Shown: positions 33,933-42,327 of the stretch, in pieces | Numbering within the stretch: the first letter of the stretch is position 1 | How the letters are laid out: every line of letters begins with the position of its first letter | DNA from: Uruburuella suis | Lineage (GTDB): Bacteria; Pseudomonadota; Gammaproteobacteria; Burkholderiales; Neisseriaceae | NCBI RefSeq assembly: GCF_004341385.1 | Contig: NZ_SLXE01000018.1 | Coordinates: forward strand, 1-56,378 | DNA: 56,378 bases | Reading direction: 5' to 3' | The notes under the pieces: generated by a model | What the model was told of the DNA's origin: nothing | Databases searched by the model: none | Seen by the model: the letters and a program-made list of their open reading frames with translations, nothing else | Program-made: the position numbers and the translations under genes

Positions 33933-35216
33933 TCAGCGCTGGTTTACCGGCACATAATCGCGGCGCGGCGAACCGGTGTAAAGCTGGCGCGGACGGCCGA
34001 TTTTTTGGCCGGGCTCGGCAATCATTTCATGCCAATGCGAAATCCAGCCCACGGTACGTGCCAGTGCGAAAATCACGGTAAACATCGACACAGGAATGCC
34101 CAGCGCCGACAATACGATGCCTGAGTAGAAATCAACATTCGGATACAGCTTGCGCTCGATAAAGAACGGATCGCTCAAGGCGATTTTTTCCAATTCCATC
34201 GCCAGCTTGAATTTCGGATCGTTTTCCAAGCCCAGCTCTTTGAGCACTTCATAGCAGGTTTCACGCATAATGCTGGCGCGCGGATCCATATTGCGGTAAA
34301 CGCGGTGGCCGAAGCCCATCAGGCGGTATTTACGCTCTTTCACGCCTTCCATAAATTCAGGCACGCGCGATACATCGCCGATTTCGTCCAACATTTTCAA
34401 CACAGCCTCATTGGCGCCGCCGTGTGCCGGCCCCCACAAGCTGGCAATGCCGGCTGCGATACAGGCAAACGGGTTTGCACCCGAAGAGCCGGCCAAACGC
34501 ACGGTAGAAGTGGAAGCATTTTGCTCGTGATCGGCATGCAGAATAAAGATGCGGTCCAGCGCGCGCACCAACACCGGGTTGGGTTCGTATTTTTCGCACG
34601 GCGTGGCAAACATCATGTGCATGAAGTTGGCGGTGTAAGACAAATCATTTTTCGGATAATTGAACGGCAAACCGTTGGAATAACGGTAGCACATGGCCGC
34701 AATCGTCGGAATTTTGGAAATCAGGCGGAATTCGGCAATGCGGCGGTGATCGGCATTATTAATATCCAAGCTGTCTTGATAAAACGCAGCCAGTGCGCCA
34801 ACCACGCCAACCATCATGGCCATCGGGTGGGCATCGCGACGGAAACCGCGGAAGAACCAAGTGAGCTGCTCATGCACCATGGTGTGGCGCAGCACGGTTT
34901 CTTCAAATTTGGCCTTTTGCTCGGCAGTCGGCAATTCGCCGTTAATCAGCAGATAGCAGGTTTCCAGATAGTCGCTGTTTTCAGCCAGCTGCTCAATCGG
35001 ATAGCCGCGATAGTAAAGCTGGCCTTTGTCGCCATCGATAAAGGTGATTTTCGATTCACAGCTTGCCGTAGACACAAAGCCGGGGTCGAAAGTAAACATG
35101 CCCGTGCCTTTGGTGAAGGTGCGGATATCGACAACATCGTTACCCAAGGTGCCTTCCAATACCGGCAGCTCCAAGGCCTCTTTACCTTCTACTTGCAATT
35201 TAACGGTTTTAGACAT
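33933..35216 (-). CDS. gltA: Citrate synthase (type II)
   Basis: A 427-residue enzyme that condenses oxaloacetate with acetyl-CoA. The size and the N-terminal beta domain (about residues 1-50) match the NADH-sensitive hexameric form of Gram-negative bacteria. Active-site segments: ILHADHEQNASTSTVR with one catalytic His, GFGHRVYRNMDPRA with the second, and the Asp in DFYSGIVL. AAGGAG precedes the start. It follows sdhE by 102 bp. Confidence 0.97.
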   Translation of the reverse strand: MSKTVKLQVEGKEALELPVLEGTLGNDVVDIRTFTKGTGMFTFDPGFVSTASCESKITFIDGDKGQLYYRGYPIEQLAENSDYLETCYLLINGELPTAEQKAKFEETVLRHTMVHEQLTWFFRGFRRDAHPMAMMVGVVGALAAFYQDSLDINNADHRRIAEFRLISKIPTIAAMCYRYSNGLPFNYPKNDLSYTANFMHMMFATPCEKYEPNPVLVRALDRIFILHADHEQNASTSTVRLAGSSGANPFACIAAGIASLWGPAHGGANEAVLKMLDEIGDVSRVPEFMEGVKERKYRLMGFGHRVYRNMDPRASIMRETCYEVLKELGLENDPKFKLAMELEKIALSDPFFIERKLYPNVDFYSGIVLSALGIPVSMFTVIFALARTVGWISHWHEMIAEPGQKIGRPRQLYTGSPRRDYVPVNQR

Positions 35217-35318
35217 CTCTTCAACTCCTTTTTTCTTATGTAAAAGCGACGCAGTTAAAACTGCTGGTTTTTGTTTCAGACGGCCTCAAAACATCTGGCT
35301 TGTGAAGCTTAGGGTGCA

Positions 35319-35567
35319 TCAGGCCTTTCTGATTTTCTCCAACAGAGGAACGAAATAAGGCTTGCCGGCTTCTTCTTTTTCATTGACCAAAGCCAGAAAC
35401 TCCTGGTCGGGCAAATCCAAAATTTCCACAAACACAGCCAATTCATCATCACTCAGATGCTGGAATTCTTTATCCATAAACCGCCCGAGCAAAATATCCA
35501 GCTCGAGCAGCCCACGGCGGGTTTGAAAGCGGATACGCCGCTTTGCGGTTTCGTCAAAAGCCGGCAT
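35319..35567 (-). CDS. sdhE: FAD assembly factor SdhE
   Basis: An 82-residue helical protein that helps attach FAD covalently to SdhA. The family RGxxE motif is present as Arg18-Gly19-Leu-Leu-Glu22 in TRRGLLELD, and the following LDILLGRF fits. It starts three bases after sdhB, so it is part of the sdhCDAB transcript, next to its target. Confidence 0.93.
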   Translation of the reverse strand: MPAFDETAKRRIRFQTRRGLLELDILLGRFMDKEFQHLSDDELAVFVEILDLPDQEFLALVNEKEEAGKPYFVPLLEKIRKA

Positions 35568-35570
35568 AGC

Positions 35571-36275
35571 TTACACAGCCCGTTTCAACATGATTTCTTT
35601 AATCTTACCGATGGCTCCGGTCGGGTTCAAGTGCTTCGGACACACATCCACACAGTTCATAATGGTGTGGCAGCGAAACAGCCGGTAAGGGTCGTTCAGG
35701 TTATCCAAACGCTCGTTGGTGATGGTGTCGCGACTATCGGCAATAAAGCGGTAGGCATTGAGTAAGCCGGAGGGGCCGACGAATTTATCGGGGTTCCACC
35801 AAAACGACGGGCAGGCAGTCGAGCAACAGGCGCACAAAATGCATTCATACAAACCATCAAGCTCTTTGCGCTCATCCTGCGTTTGCAGGCGTTCGCGCTC
35901 AGGCGCGGGCGTGTCGTTGACCACATAAGGCTTAATCGAATGGTATTGATTGAAGAATTGGGTCATGTCCACAATCAGGTCACGAATCACCGGCAAGCCC
36001 GGCAGCGGGCGCAGCTTAATGGGCTGTTTGAGGCTGCGGATATCGGTGAGGCAGGCCAAGCCGTTTTTGCCGTTGATGTTCATGCCGTCTGAACCGCAAA
36101 TGCCTTCGCGGCAGGAGCGGCGGAACGACAGGCTGTCGTCTTGGGCTTTAAGCTTCACCAAGGCATCCAAAAGCTTAACGTCGGTGGGCTCCACTTCCAA
36201 TTCATAATCTTGCATGTACGGCTTCGCATCCACATCAGGATTGTAGCGGTACACTTGAAAACGTATTTTTTCCAT
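35571..36275 (-). CDS. sdhB: Succinate dehydrogenase iron-sulfur subunit
   Basis: A 234-residue electron-transfer subunit with three Fe-S centres: the [2Fe-2S] cysteines in CREGICGSDGMNINGKNGLAC order, then CILCACCSTACP, and CHTIMNCVDVCP for the [4Fe-4S] and [3Fe-4S] clusters. AAGGA precedes the ATG. It follows sdhA by 12 bp and precedes sdhE by three. Confidence 0.97.
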   Translation of the reverse strand: MEKIRFQVYRYNPDVDAKPYMQDYELEVEPTDVKLLDALVKLKAQDDSLSFRRSCREGICGSDGMNINGKNGLACLTDIRSLKQPIKLRPLPGLPVIRDLIVDMTQFFNQYHSIKPYVVNDTPAPERERLQTQDERKELDGLYECILCACCSTACPSFWWNPDKFVGPSGLLNAYRFIADSRDTITNERLDNLNDPYRLFRCHTIMNCVDVCPKHLNPTGAIGKIKEIMLKRAV

Positions 36276-36287
36276 GTGTTGTATTCC

Positions 36288-38051
36288 TTAGTAAACGCGT
36301 TTGGCCGGCTCGATATAGTCTACGCTCAGCGGTTTGGTGTTAACCGGTTTGTAAGTCAGGGTGTTGGTGAGCGGATGATACAGGGTATGTTTCATCCAAT
36401 TTTCATCATCACGCTCGGGGTGATCATCTGAAGCGTGGGCACCGCGCGACTCTTTGCGCGCCTCGGCAGAAACCAACGTGGCTTTAGCCACTTCAATCAA
36501 ATTGTCCAGCTCCAGCGCTTCGATACGCGCTGTGTTCCATACCTTGCTTTTATCCTTGATTTCGGTTTTCTTCACGCGCTCGGCAATTTCCAGCACCTTA
36601 TCTACGCCCTCTTTCAAAATCGCATCGGTGCGGAACACACCGGCGTGGCCTTGCACCATGCGCTGCAAATCACGCCGCACTTCATCCACGTTTTCACCGC
36701 CGGTTTGATTTTCCAAACGCGCCAGGCGTTGCGCCGTGAATGCACCTGCATCGGCGGGCAGATCTTTCCAGCCATCTTGCGCGCGCACATAATCCACCAT
36801 GCTGTCGCCGGCTGATTTACCGAACACCACTAAATCCAGCAGCGAATTGGTTCCCAAACGGTTGGCGCCGTGCACAGAAGCGCAAGCACATTCGCCGGCT
36901 GCATAGAGGCCTTTTACCGGCACTTCATATTCACCGTCTTTAGGTACAATCACTTCGCCCAAATAATTGGTGGGAATACCACCCATCATATAATGGTTGG
37001 TCGGCACCACCGGAATCGGGTCTTTAATCGGATCGATGCCGGCAAATTGAATCGCAATCTCACGGATGCCCGGCAGCTTTTCCATAATTTTTTCAGCGCC
37101 GATATGGTCGATTTTCAACAACACATGGTCTTTATTCTTACCGCAACCACGGCCTTCGTGAATTTCCATTGCCATTGCACGCGAAACCACGTCGCGCGAT
37201 GCCAAATCTTTCACGGTAGGCGCGTAGCGCTCCATAAAGCGCTCGCCGTCGCAGTTGAGCAAAATGCCGCCCTCACCGCGCACGCCTTCGGTAATCAACA
37301 CACCGGCGCCGGCCACACCGGTGGGGTGGAATTGCCAAAATTCCATGTCTTCCAGCGGAATGCCAGCACGGGCGCAAATGCCCAAGCCATCACCGGTATT
37401 CATAAAGGCATTGGTGGAAGAAGCATAAATGCGGCCGGCACCGCCGGTGGCAAACAACACGGCTTTGGCATGGAAAATATAAACCTCGCCGGTTTCCATC
37501 TCCATGGCCGTTACGCCAAGCACATCACCTTCTTCATTGCGAATCAGATCAAGCGCCGTCCACTCCACAAAAAATTGCGTGTTGGCGCGCACATTTTGCT
37601 GATAAAGCGTGTGCAACATGGCATGGCCGGTACGGTCGGCCACGGCGCAGGCGCGCTCTACCGCACGTTTGCCGTGCTCAGCCGTATGGCCGCCAAACGG
37701 ACGTTGATAGATTTTGCCGCTTTCCACGCGGTCAAACGGCATGCCCATGTGCTCCAGCTCAATCACCGCTTCGGGTGCGCGGCGACACATAAATTCAATG
37801 GCATCCTGATCGCCCAGCCAGTCAGACCCTTTTACGGTGTCATACATATGCCAATCCCAGCGGTCTTCCTGCACATTGCCCAACGAGGCGGAAATGCCGC
37901 CTTGCGCAGCTACGGTGTGCGAACGGGTGGGAAACACTTTAGACAAAACAGCGGTATTCAAACCGGATTTGGACAATTGCAATGCGGCGCGCAAACCGGC
38001 ACCGCCGCCGCCGACAATCACGGCATCAAACTTGCGAACGGGAAAACTCAT
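36288..38051 (-). CDS. sdhA: Succinate dehydrogenase flavoprotein subunit
   Basis: A 587-residue subunit that oxidises succinate to fumarate with covalently bound FAD. The FAD-binding fold (DAVIVGGGGAGLRAALQL), the FAD-linking His in SHTVAAQGG, and the HPTGVAGAGVLITEG and RLGTNSLLDLVVFG segments are present. The ATG at 38051 overlaps the sdhD stop (ATGA) and gives MSFPVRKFD; the frame could also start at a TTG four codons earlier, less likely. Confidence 0.97.
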   Translation of the reverse strand: MSFPVRKFDAVIVGGGGAGLRAALQLSKSGLNTAVLSKVFPTRSHTVAAQGGISASLGNVQEDRWDWHMYDTVKGSDWLGDQDAIEFMCRRAPEAVIELEHMGMPFDRVESGKIYQRPFGGHTAEHGKRAVERACAVADRTGHAMLHTLYQQNVRANTQFFVEWTALDLIRNEEGDVLGVTAMEMETGEVYIFHAKAVLFATGGAGRIYASSTNAFMNTGDGLGICARAGIPLEDMEFWQFHPTGVAGAGVLITEGVRGEGGILLNCDGERFMERYAPTVKDLASRDVVSRAMAMEIHEGRGCGKNKDHVLLKIDHIGAEKIMEKLPGIREIAIQFAGIDPIKDPIPVVPTNHYMMGGIPTNYLGEVIVPKDGEYEVPVKGLYAAGECACASVHGANRLGTNSLLDLVVFGKSAGDSMVDYVRAQDGWKDLPADAGAFTAQRLARLENQTGGENVDEVRRDLQRMVQGHAGVFRTDAILKEGVDKVLEIAERVKKTEIKDKSKVWNTARIEALELDNLIEVAKATLVSAEARKESRGAHASDDHPERDDENWMKHTLYHPLTNTLTYKPVNTKPLSVDYIEPAKRVY

Positions 38052-38395
38052 ACCAACCCCCAAATTACTTTAACCGAATAAACCAAGCAGCCGAGCAACC
38101 AAATAATGGTCGCCACATGCAGAAACAGGCGCAAGCCAAATGATTTCACATAGTCCATCCACAAATCGCGGATGCCGACCCATGCATGCAAAAACAGCGC
38201 CACAAAAGTAACTTGGGTAAACAGCTTCACCCAGGTTTGCGCAAAAAATGCCTGCCAAGCATCATAACCGCTGGGCAACATCAGCAAGAAAAGCACAAAT
38301 AAAACAGTATAAATCAGCATGATCACCGCAGTAACACGCTGCATCGCCCAATCGCGCAAGCCATAATGCGCACCGGCCAGTTTACGTTCTACCAT
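38048..38395 (-). CDS. sdhD: Succinate dehydrogenase membrane anchor subunit
   Basis: A 115-residue protein with three membrane helices that anchors the complex and helps bind quinone and heme b. The second helix carries LFLHAWVGIRDLWMDY, whose His is the likely heme ligand and whose Asp/Tyr are near the quinone site in related enzymes. The ATG at 38395 follows GGGAG by seven bases and overlaps the sdhC stop by seven bases. Confidence 0.93.
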   Translation of the reverse strand: MVERKLAGAHYGLRDWAMQRVTAVIMLIYTVLFVLFLLMLPSGYDAWQAFFAQTWVKLFTQVTFVALFLHAWVGIRDLWMDYVKSFGLRLFLHVATIIWLLGCLVYSVKVIWGLV

Positions 38396-38766
38396 AACCA
38401 CGCTCCCAAGATAACGGTCAACACCAAACCGGCCACCAATGTGAATTTAGCCGTGGCGCGGGCGGTTTGCAGCTCCAAGCCTTTGTGGGCATCAAGCAGC
38501 AAAAAGCGGATACCGGCGATAGAGTGGTGCAGATACGCCCACAGCAAGCCAATCAGAATCAGTTTGACCAAGGGGTTGGATACGACCGACTGATACGTGG
38601 CAAAAGCAGCTTCACTGCTCAACGTACCGGCCAGCAAGCACAGCAACAGCGGCAGGCTCACAAACAGAATGACCCCGCTGATGCGGTGCAGGATAGAAAC
38701 AATCCCCGGGATCGGCAACCTGATGTTGGGGATCTCCAGGAATACAGGGCGATGTTTCGTCTGCAT
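38389..38766 (-). CDS. sdhC: Succinate dehydrogenase cytochrome b556 subunit
   Basis: A 125-residue protein with three membrane helices. The conserved PIPGIVSILHRISGV segment contains the Ser and Arg of the quinone pocket, and LHHSIAGIRFLLLDAHKG carries the heme-ligand His. It is the first gene of the long TCA cluster. In N. meningitidis the sdh transcript is repressed under iron starvation by the NrrF small RNA; I have not located such an RNA here. Confidence 0.94.
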   Translation of the reverse strand: MQTKHRPVFLEIPNIRLPIPGIVSILHRISGVILFVSLPLLLCLLAGTLSSEAAFATYQSVVSNPLVKLILIGLLWAYLHHSIAGIRFLLLDAHKGLELQTARATAKFTLVAGLVLTVILGAWLW

Positions 38767-39466
38767 TTCAATTCCTCTTTATTTTTCTCAAAAAACTCAA
38801 AAACCAAGCAGCCGGCAATACTACACCTAACTACGGTGATGCGTAATTTACATTGTTTATCAGTTATTGAACAGCCCTTTGAGGCAGATTTTTTAATGAA
38901 ATTTAACAACAATCTTACAAAGCCCATTGCCTAATCCTGCTACAAAACAGCAGAACCCAATAACAACAAGCGCTTAGCCTGAGCATCTACTCGAAAGGCC
39001 GTCTGAAAATCCTATCTGCCCGATAGTGTAAATCTTGCAGCCGCGCCGCCGCGCTAAAAGCAGCTCTTCAAACATCTTTGCCCGCGCCCGCCTGCTTATG
39101 CTATTTTGTCGTAAATATGGAAACAAAACACCGACCAGCTCCAGCACGTTGTCGCAAAGGCGCACACCTTATTATTCATCCGGCAATTTTATTGGCATTT
39201 TATTTTCAGACGGCCACAAAGTTTCAGCCGGCTACAAAATAATATTGCTACAAGAGATAAATTTGGTATGATACAGGCTGTCACGGCACGGTTTACAAAA
39301 CACATCAAAAAGCCAATTATAGTGAAACAAATTCAATATAATGCCGTACAGCCCGAAAGGCGCGGAAATATCCAACATCGCACCTCAAAATCCAGGTGAA
39401 TCAGTAATATATTTTCGCCCTCAGCGGCCTCACCACCTTAACAAAATTACCAGGAGAGTTTTGGAT
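38767..39466. other. Divergent control region between sdhC and mdh
   Basis: 700 bp without a convincing gene. It should hold the promoters for the sdh-gltA-suc cluster (minus) and mdh (plus). For mdh, a TATAAT lies at 39337-39342 and TTTACA at 39292-39297, but no pair has ideal spacing. One DUS is at about 38996-39008. Overlapping short ORFs on both strands at 38974-39271 do not resemble proteins I know. Confidence 0.4.
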
Positions 39467-40444
39467 ATGAAATCACCCGTACGCGTAGCCGTTACCGGCG
39501 CAGCAGGCCAAATTGGTTATGCCTTATTGTTCCGTATTGCCAGCGGTGAAATGCTGGGCAAAGACCAGCCCGTTATTCTGCAATTGCTCGATTTGCCGCA
39601 CGCACAAACTGCGGTAAAAGGCGTGATGATGGAGCTGCAAGATTGCGCGTTCCCGCTCCTGGCCGGCATGTTTACCACCGATAACCCCGAAGAAGCCTTT
39701 AAAGATGCCCAAGTGGCCATTTTGGTGGGCTCGCGCCCGCGCAGCAAAGGCATGGAACGCGCTGATTTGTTGCAGGCCAACGCTGAAATCTTCACCGTGC
39801 AAGGTGCCGCACTGAACAAAGTGGCCGACCGCAATGTCAAAGTGCTGGTGGTGGGCAATCCGGCCAACACCAATGCCTATATCGCCATGAAATCCGCCCC
39901 CGACCTGCCTGCCAAAAACTTCACCGCCATGCTGCGCCTGGATCACAACCGCGCCTTGAGCCAAGTGGCCGAGAAAACCGGCACAGCCGTCAGCGACATT
40001 GAAAAACTGTGCGTATGGGGCAACCACTCGCCCACCATGTATGCCGACTACCGCTTTGCTACTGTGAACGGCCAAAAAGTAAAAGATTTGATTAATGATC
40101 AAGATTGGAACGCCAACGTGTTTCTGCCCACCGTGGGCAAGCGCGGCGCCGCCATTATCGAGGCACGCGGCCTCTCTTCAGCCGCTTCGGCTGCCAATGC
40201 CGCCATCGATCATATTCACGACTGGTGGCTGGGCACCGATGGCAAATGGGTGACCATGGGCATTCCTTCCGACGGCGCTTACGGCATTCCGGAAGAAACC
40301 ATGTTCGGCTTTCCGGTAACTTGCGAAAACGGCGAATACAAATTGGTTGAAGGTTTGGAAATCGACGACTTCAGCCGCGAACGCATCAACATCACCTTGC
40401 AAGAGTTAGAAGAAGAAAAAGCCGGTGTCGCCCACCTGCTGTAA
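39467..40444 (+). CDS. mdh: Malate dehydrogenase (NAD-dependent)
   Basis: A 325-residue enzyme converting malate to oxaloacetate with NAD+. The Rossmann motif VTGAAGQIGYALLFRIASGEMLG, the substrate Arg segment GSRPRSKGMERADLL and the catalytic His in WGNHSPTMYADYR identify the cytosolic-type bacterial MDH. The ATG at 39467 follows AGGAGAG by about eight bases. It is divergent from the sdh cluster and has its own terminator. Pathogenic Neisseria are known to rely on the quinone-linked Mqo instead. Confidence 0.96.
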   Translation: MKSPVRVAVTGAAGQIGYALLFRIASGEMLGKDQPVILQLLDLPHAQTAVKGVMMELQDCAFPLLAGMFTTDNPEEAFKDAQVAILVGSRPRSKGMERADLLQANAEIFTVQGAALNKVADRNVKVLVVGNPANTNAYIAMKSAPDLPAKNFTAMLRLDHNRALSQVAEKTGTAVSDIEKLCVWGNHSPTMYADYRFATVNGQKVKDLINDQDWNANVFLPTVGKRGAAIIEARGLSSAASAANAAIDHIHDWWLGTDGKWVTMGIPSDGAYGIPEETMFGFPVTCENGEYKLVEGLEIDDFSRERINITLQELEEEKAGVAHLL

Positions 40445-40458
40445 GCTGCCACCCACAC

Positions 40459-40483
40459 AAACGCCCGCTTGATGCGGGCGTTT
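40459..40483 (+). terminator. Intrinsic terminator of mdh
   Basis: AAACGCCCGC and its complement form a ten-bp GC-rich stem with a five-base loop and Ts. It is not DUS-based. Confidence 0.85.
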
Positions 40484-40532
40484 TGTTACGTCAAAAATAG
40501 CAATCAGCCTTGAACCAAACCTAAAAAAATAA

Positions 40533-40633
40533 TACCAATTCAAAAAAGTAAGCTAACAAGGCGGAAGCCTACGACAGTACAGATAGCACGGCAAGGCGAA
40601 CCAACGAAGTTAGGTTATCTTTTTGGATTGGTA
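40533..40633. mobile_element. Family-B MITE, short (Correia-like) form, intact
   Basis: 101 bp, starting TACCAATTCAAAAAAGTAAG and ending TTTTTGGATTGGTA, with a TAA direct repeat on both sides (40530-40532 and 40634-40636). The core GACAGTACAGATAGCACGGC followed by AAGGCGAACCAACG is close to the Correia element core. No coding potential. Confidence 0.8.
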
Positions 40634-40636
40634 TAA

Positions 40637-40718
40637 GACAGCAAAGCGGCGAGCCACGGACAGTACACACATACAGCAAAGCGAAACAACGCAGTTGGGT
40701 TATTTTTTAGATTTAGTA
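40637..40718. mobile_element. Second, left-truncated family-B copy in tandem
   Basis: Starts inside the core (AGCAAAGCGGCGAGCCACGG), continues with GACAGTACACACATACAGC and ends with a worn right repeat GATTTAGTA followed by TTA. It directly follows the intact copy, so one element probably landed in the other or the two recombined. Confidence 0.5.
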
Positions 40719-40734
40719 TTATACCGATATAAAT

Positions 40735-40784
40735 ATGTCAAACAGAGGCCGTCTGAAACGTTTCAGACGGCCTCTGTTTGACAT
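40735..40784. terminator. 50-bp perfect palindrome with two DUS
   Basis: Twenty-five bases each side of 40759/40760 pair perfectly, starting ATGTCAAACAGAGGCC. It stands 145 bp before the DUF1232 gene and 290 bp after mdh, so it is not clearly attached to either. It would form a strong hairpin or cruciform. Together with the mdh terminator and MITEs it fills the 40445-40928 gap. Confidence 0.55.
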
Positions 40785-40928
40785 TAGCAGCGCAAATAAA
40801 TTCGGGCAGGCCGACCCCTTACGCTTCTTTGCACAACAAACCCGCGGCCATGCCCTTGAAATCAGCCCGCCGCCCCTTCATTTTATAATCGTTTGAACAT
40901 GCTTTCATCCATTTAAAAGGACAGCACC

Positions 40929-41294
40929 ATGAGCAAGCCCGCTCCTGAAGATTTTATACCCGAGTTTCGCCGCAAAAAGCTGGATGAAGACGGCTTTTTA
41001 AAAAAACTCGTCCGCTTTGCCGGCCGCTTGGGCGCACCGGCCGTGCGCCAGCTGTATGCCCTTTATTTTCTGTTTAAAGAACCTGCCACACCCAAACGCG
41101 CAAAAATGATTATTTTGGGCGCGTTGGTTTATTTTTTCAGCCCCATCGACAGCATTCCTGATTTACTCGGGCCACTTGGTTTCACCGATGATATCGCGGT
41201 GATTGCGCTGGTTTATTCGCAAATGAAAAGTTATATGACAGAAGAAATCAAAATGCGCGCCCGCGCAGCCACCGAAAAATTGTTGCGTAAATAA
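40929..41294 (+). CDS. DUF1232 (YkvA-like) protein
   Basis: 121 residues with the DUF1232 core: a membrane-associated segment MIILGALVYFFSPIDSIPDL followed by LGPLGFTDDIAVIALVYSQM. The first 60 residues are charged. The function of the family is not established. AAAAGGA precedes the ATG. It is a single-gene unit with a palindromic terminator shared with the converging lipoprotein gene. Confidence 0.85.
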   Translation: MSKPAPEDFIPEFRRKKLDEDGFLKKLVRFAGRLGAPAVRQLYALYFLFKEPATPKRAKMIILGALVYFFSPIDSIPDLLGPLGFTDDIAVIALVYSQMKSYMTEEIKMRARAATEKLLRK

Positions 41295-41361
41295 ACGCAA
41301 CCGCCCCACAGCGCTTGCTGATACGCAGGCAACCAGCCAAAGCACTTTGTTTCAAACAAAC

Positions 41362-41409
41362 ATCAAACATCAGGCCGTCTGAAAGCTTTCAGACGGCCTG
41401 ATGTTTGAT
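41362..41409. terminator. Bidirectional terminator (48-bp perfect palindrome)
   Basis: Two DUS copies with matching ATCAAACATC arms, lying between the DUF1232 gene and the converging lipoprotein gene. Confidence 0.85.
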
Positions 41410-41421
41410 AAGCGCATTGCA

Positions 41422-41901
41422 TTATTGCAACGGCTTCATGTCCATCACTTCCATCAGGAAGTTGGTAAACGCCGGATTAGCCGGCTTGCTGCGCATATTC
41501 GGCCAGCGTTGCTGCCAGCCCTTGAGCGCATTTTGGATGTAAAGCTTCGATTGCTCGGTGGTGATTTCACCGCGTTGGCTGTCGACCGCGGAGCGCAGAT
41601 ACACTTCATACATGCTGTCGTCCACCGTATTGCGGCCCACCAATTGGATGCGGTAGCGGTTTAAATATTGCGCCGCCTGCACTTTGGTGATTTTGCCTTG
41701 GCTCACCTGATAGCTCAGCCGAGTGGCTTCATCACGGATTTTCGACACATCTGTCCAGTGATTGGCGGCCAGGCGATATTGGGCGCTGCCGGTTTCCACG
41801 TTGGTCGGGCGTACGGGCACTTCTTTCAGTGTCGGCAGGTAAACCGAGCTGCAACCGCTCAGTGCCGCCATTACAAATAAAAGGGGAATATGCTTTTTCA
41901 T
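41422..41901 (-). CDS. Lipoprotein of unknown function
   Basis: 159 residues. The signal peptide ends in the lipobox LSGC with Cys17. The mature protein is helical and charged (DVSKIRDEATRLSYQVSQGK; SAVDSQRGEITTEQSKLYIQ) and ends in MEVMDMKPLQ. No family recognised; it is probably anchored in the inner leaflet of the outer membrane. AAAGGGGA lies upstream of the ATG. Mobile-element debris lies directly upstream. Confidence 0.8.
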   Translation of the reverse strand: MKKHIPLLFVMAALSGCSSVYLPTLKEVPVRPTNVETGSAQYRLAANHWTDVSKIRDEATRLSYQVSQGKITKVQAAQYLNRYRIQLVGRNTVDDSMYEVYLRSAVDSQRGEITTEQSKLYIQNALKGWQQRWPNMRSKPANPAFTNFLMEVMDMKPLQ

Positions 41902-42010
41902 GGCGCTTTATCATCAGATTTATCGAAGCCCCAATACTACCAAACAAGCGTGGCGATTTCCAGCACGATCGGGTACTTTGCCGTCAAATCCTACCAACGG
42001 TATGCCGCCA

Positions 42011-42155
42011 GAGCGTCCTGACATTTCGTTTATGAGGGCAAAAGCGTACTTGCAAGGTAAAAAGCGCAGCAAGGTTGAATATCTGGCGAGCATTTTCAAC
42101 ACAGCAGGCGCATTTTTGAGCCAGCATTGCCGCGTAATGAAATGTAAACAAACCC
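42011..42155. mobile_element. Family-A MITE, degenerate copy 4
   Basis: The interior (GCTTGCAAGG / AGCGCAGCAAGGTTG / GCGAGCATTTTCAACGC-like) and the right end ATGAAATGTAAACAAACCC followed by TA match family A. The left end differs: GAGCGTCCTGACATTTCGTT, resembling GGGCGTCCTGACAATTACTT at the outer edge of the window. The 110 bp before it (41902-42010) show nothing I recognise. Confidence 0.6.
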
Positions 42156-42187
42156 TAAAACCACAAGCCAAACAAAAGGCCGTCTGA

Positions 42188-42289
42188 TACCAATTCAAAA
42201 AAGTAAGCTAACAAGGCGGCGAGCCGCAGACAGTACAACTAGTACGGCAAGGCGAGACAACGAAGTTAGGTTATTTTTTTGGATTGGTA
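42188..42289. mobile_element. Family-B MITE, short form, inserted into a DUS hairpin
   Basis: 102 bp, starting TACCAATTCAAAAAAGTAAG and ending TTTTTGGATTGGTA, flanked by TGA at 42185-42187 and 42290-42292. Removing the element and one TGA rejoins AAAAGGCCGTCTGAAACGGCC, an uptake sequence within a short hairpin just beyond cysK. The core ACAAGGCGGCGAGCCGCAGA plus CAGTACAACTAGTACGGCAA is the clearest Correia-like match in the window. Confidence 0.85.
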
Positions 42290-42327
42290 TGAAACGGCCT
42301 TTTACGGGTAAATCGGATAAATAAGGT

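Noticed and set aside
36870..38081. A 403-codon open frame on the plus strand over sdhA
   Set aside because: Antisense shadow; sdhA is complete and in operon order.
38974..39271. Two overlapping short ORFs between sdhC and mdh
   Set aside because: They are antisense to each other, with no ribosome binding sites or recognisable domains.
41920..42198. A minus-strand frame containing GRSGGIPLVGFDGKVPDR
   Set aside because: I considered a transposase or enzyme remnant, but the frame is mostly MITE sequence and the remaining 30 residues match nothing I can name.
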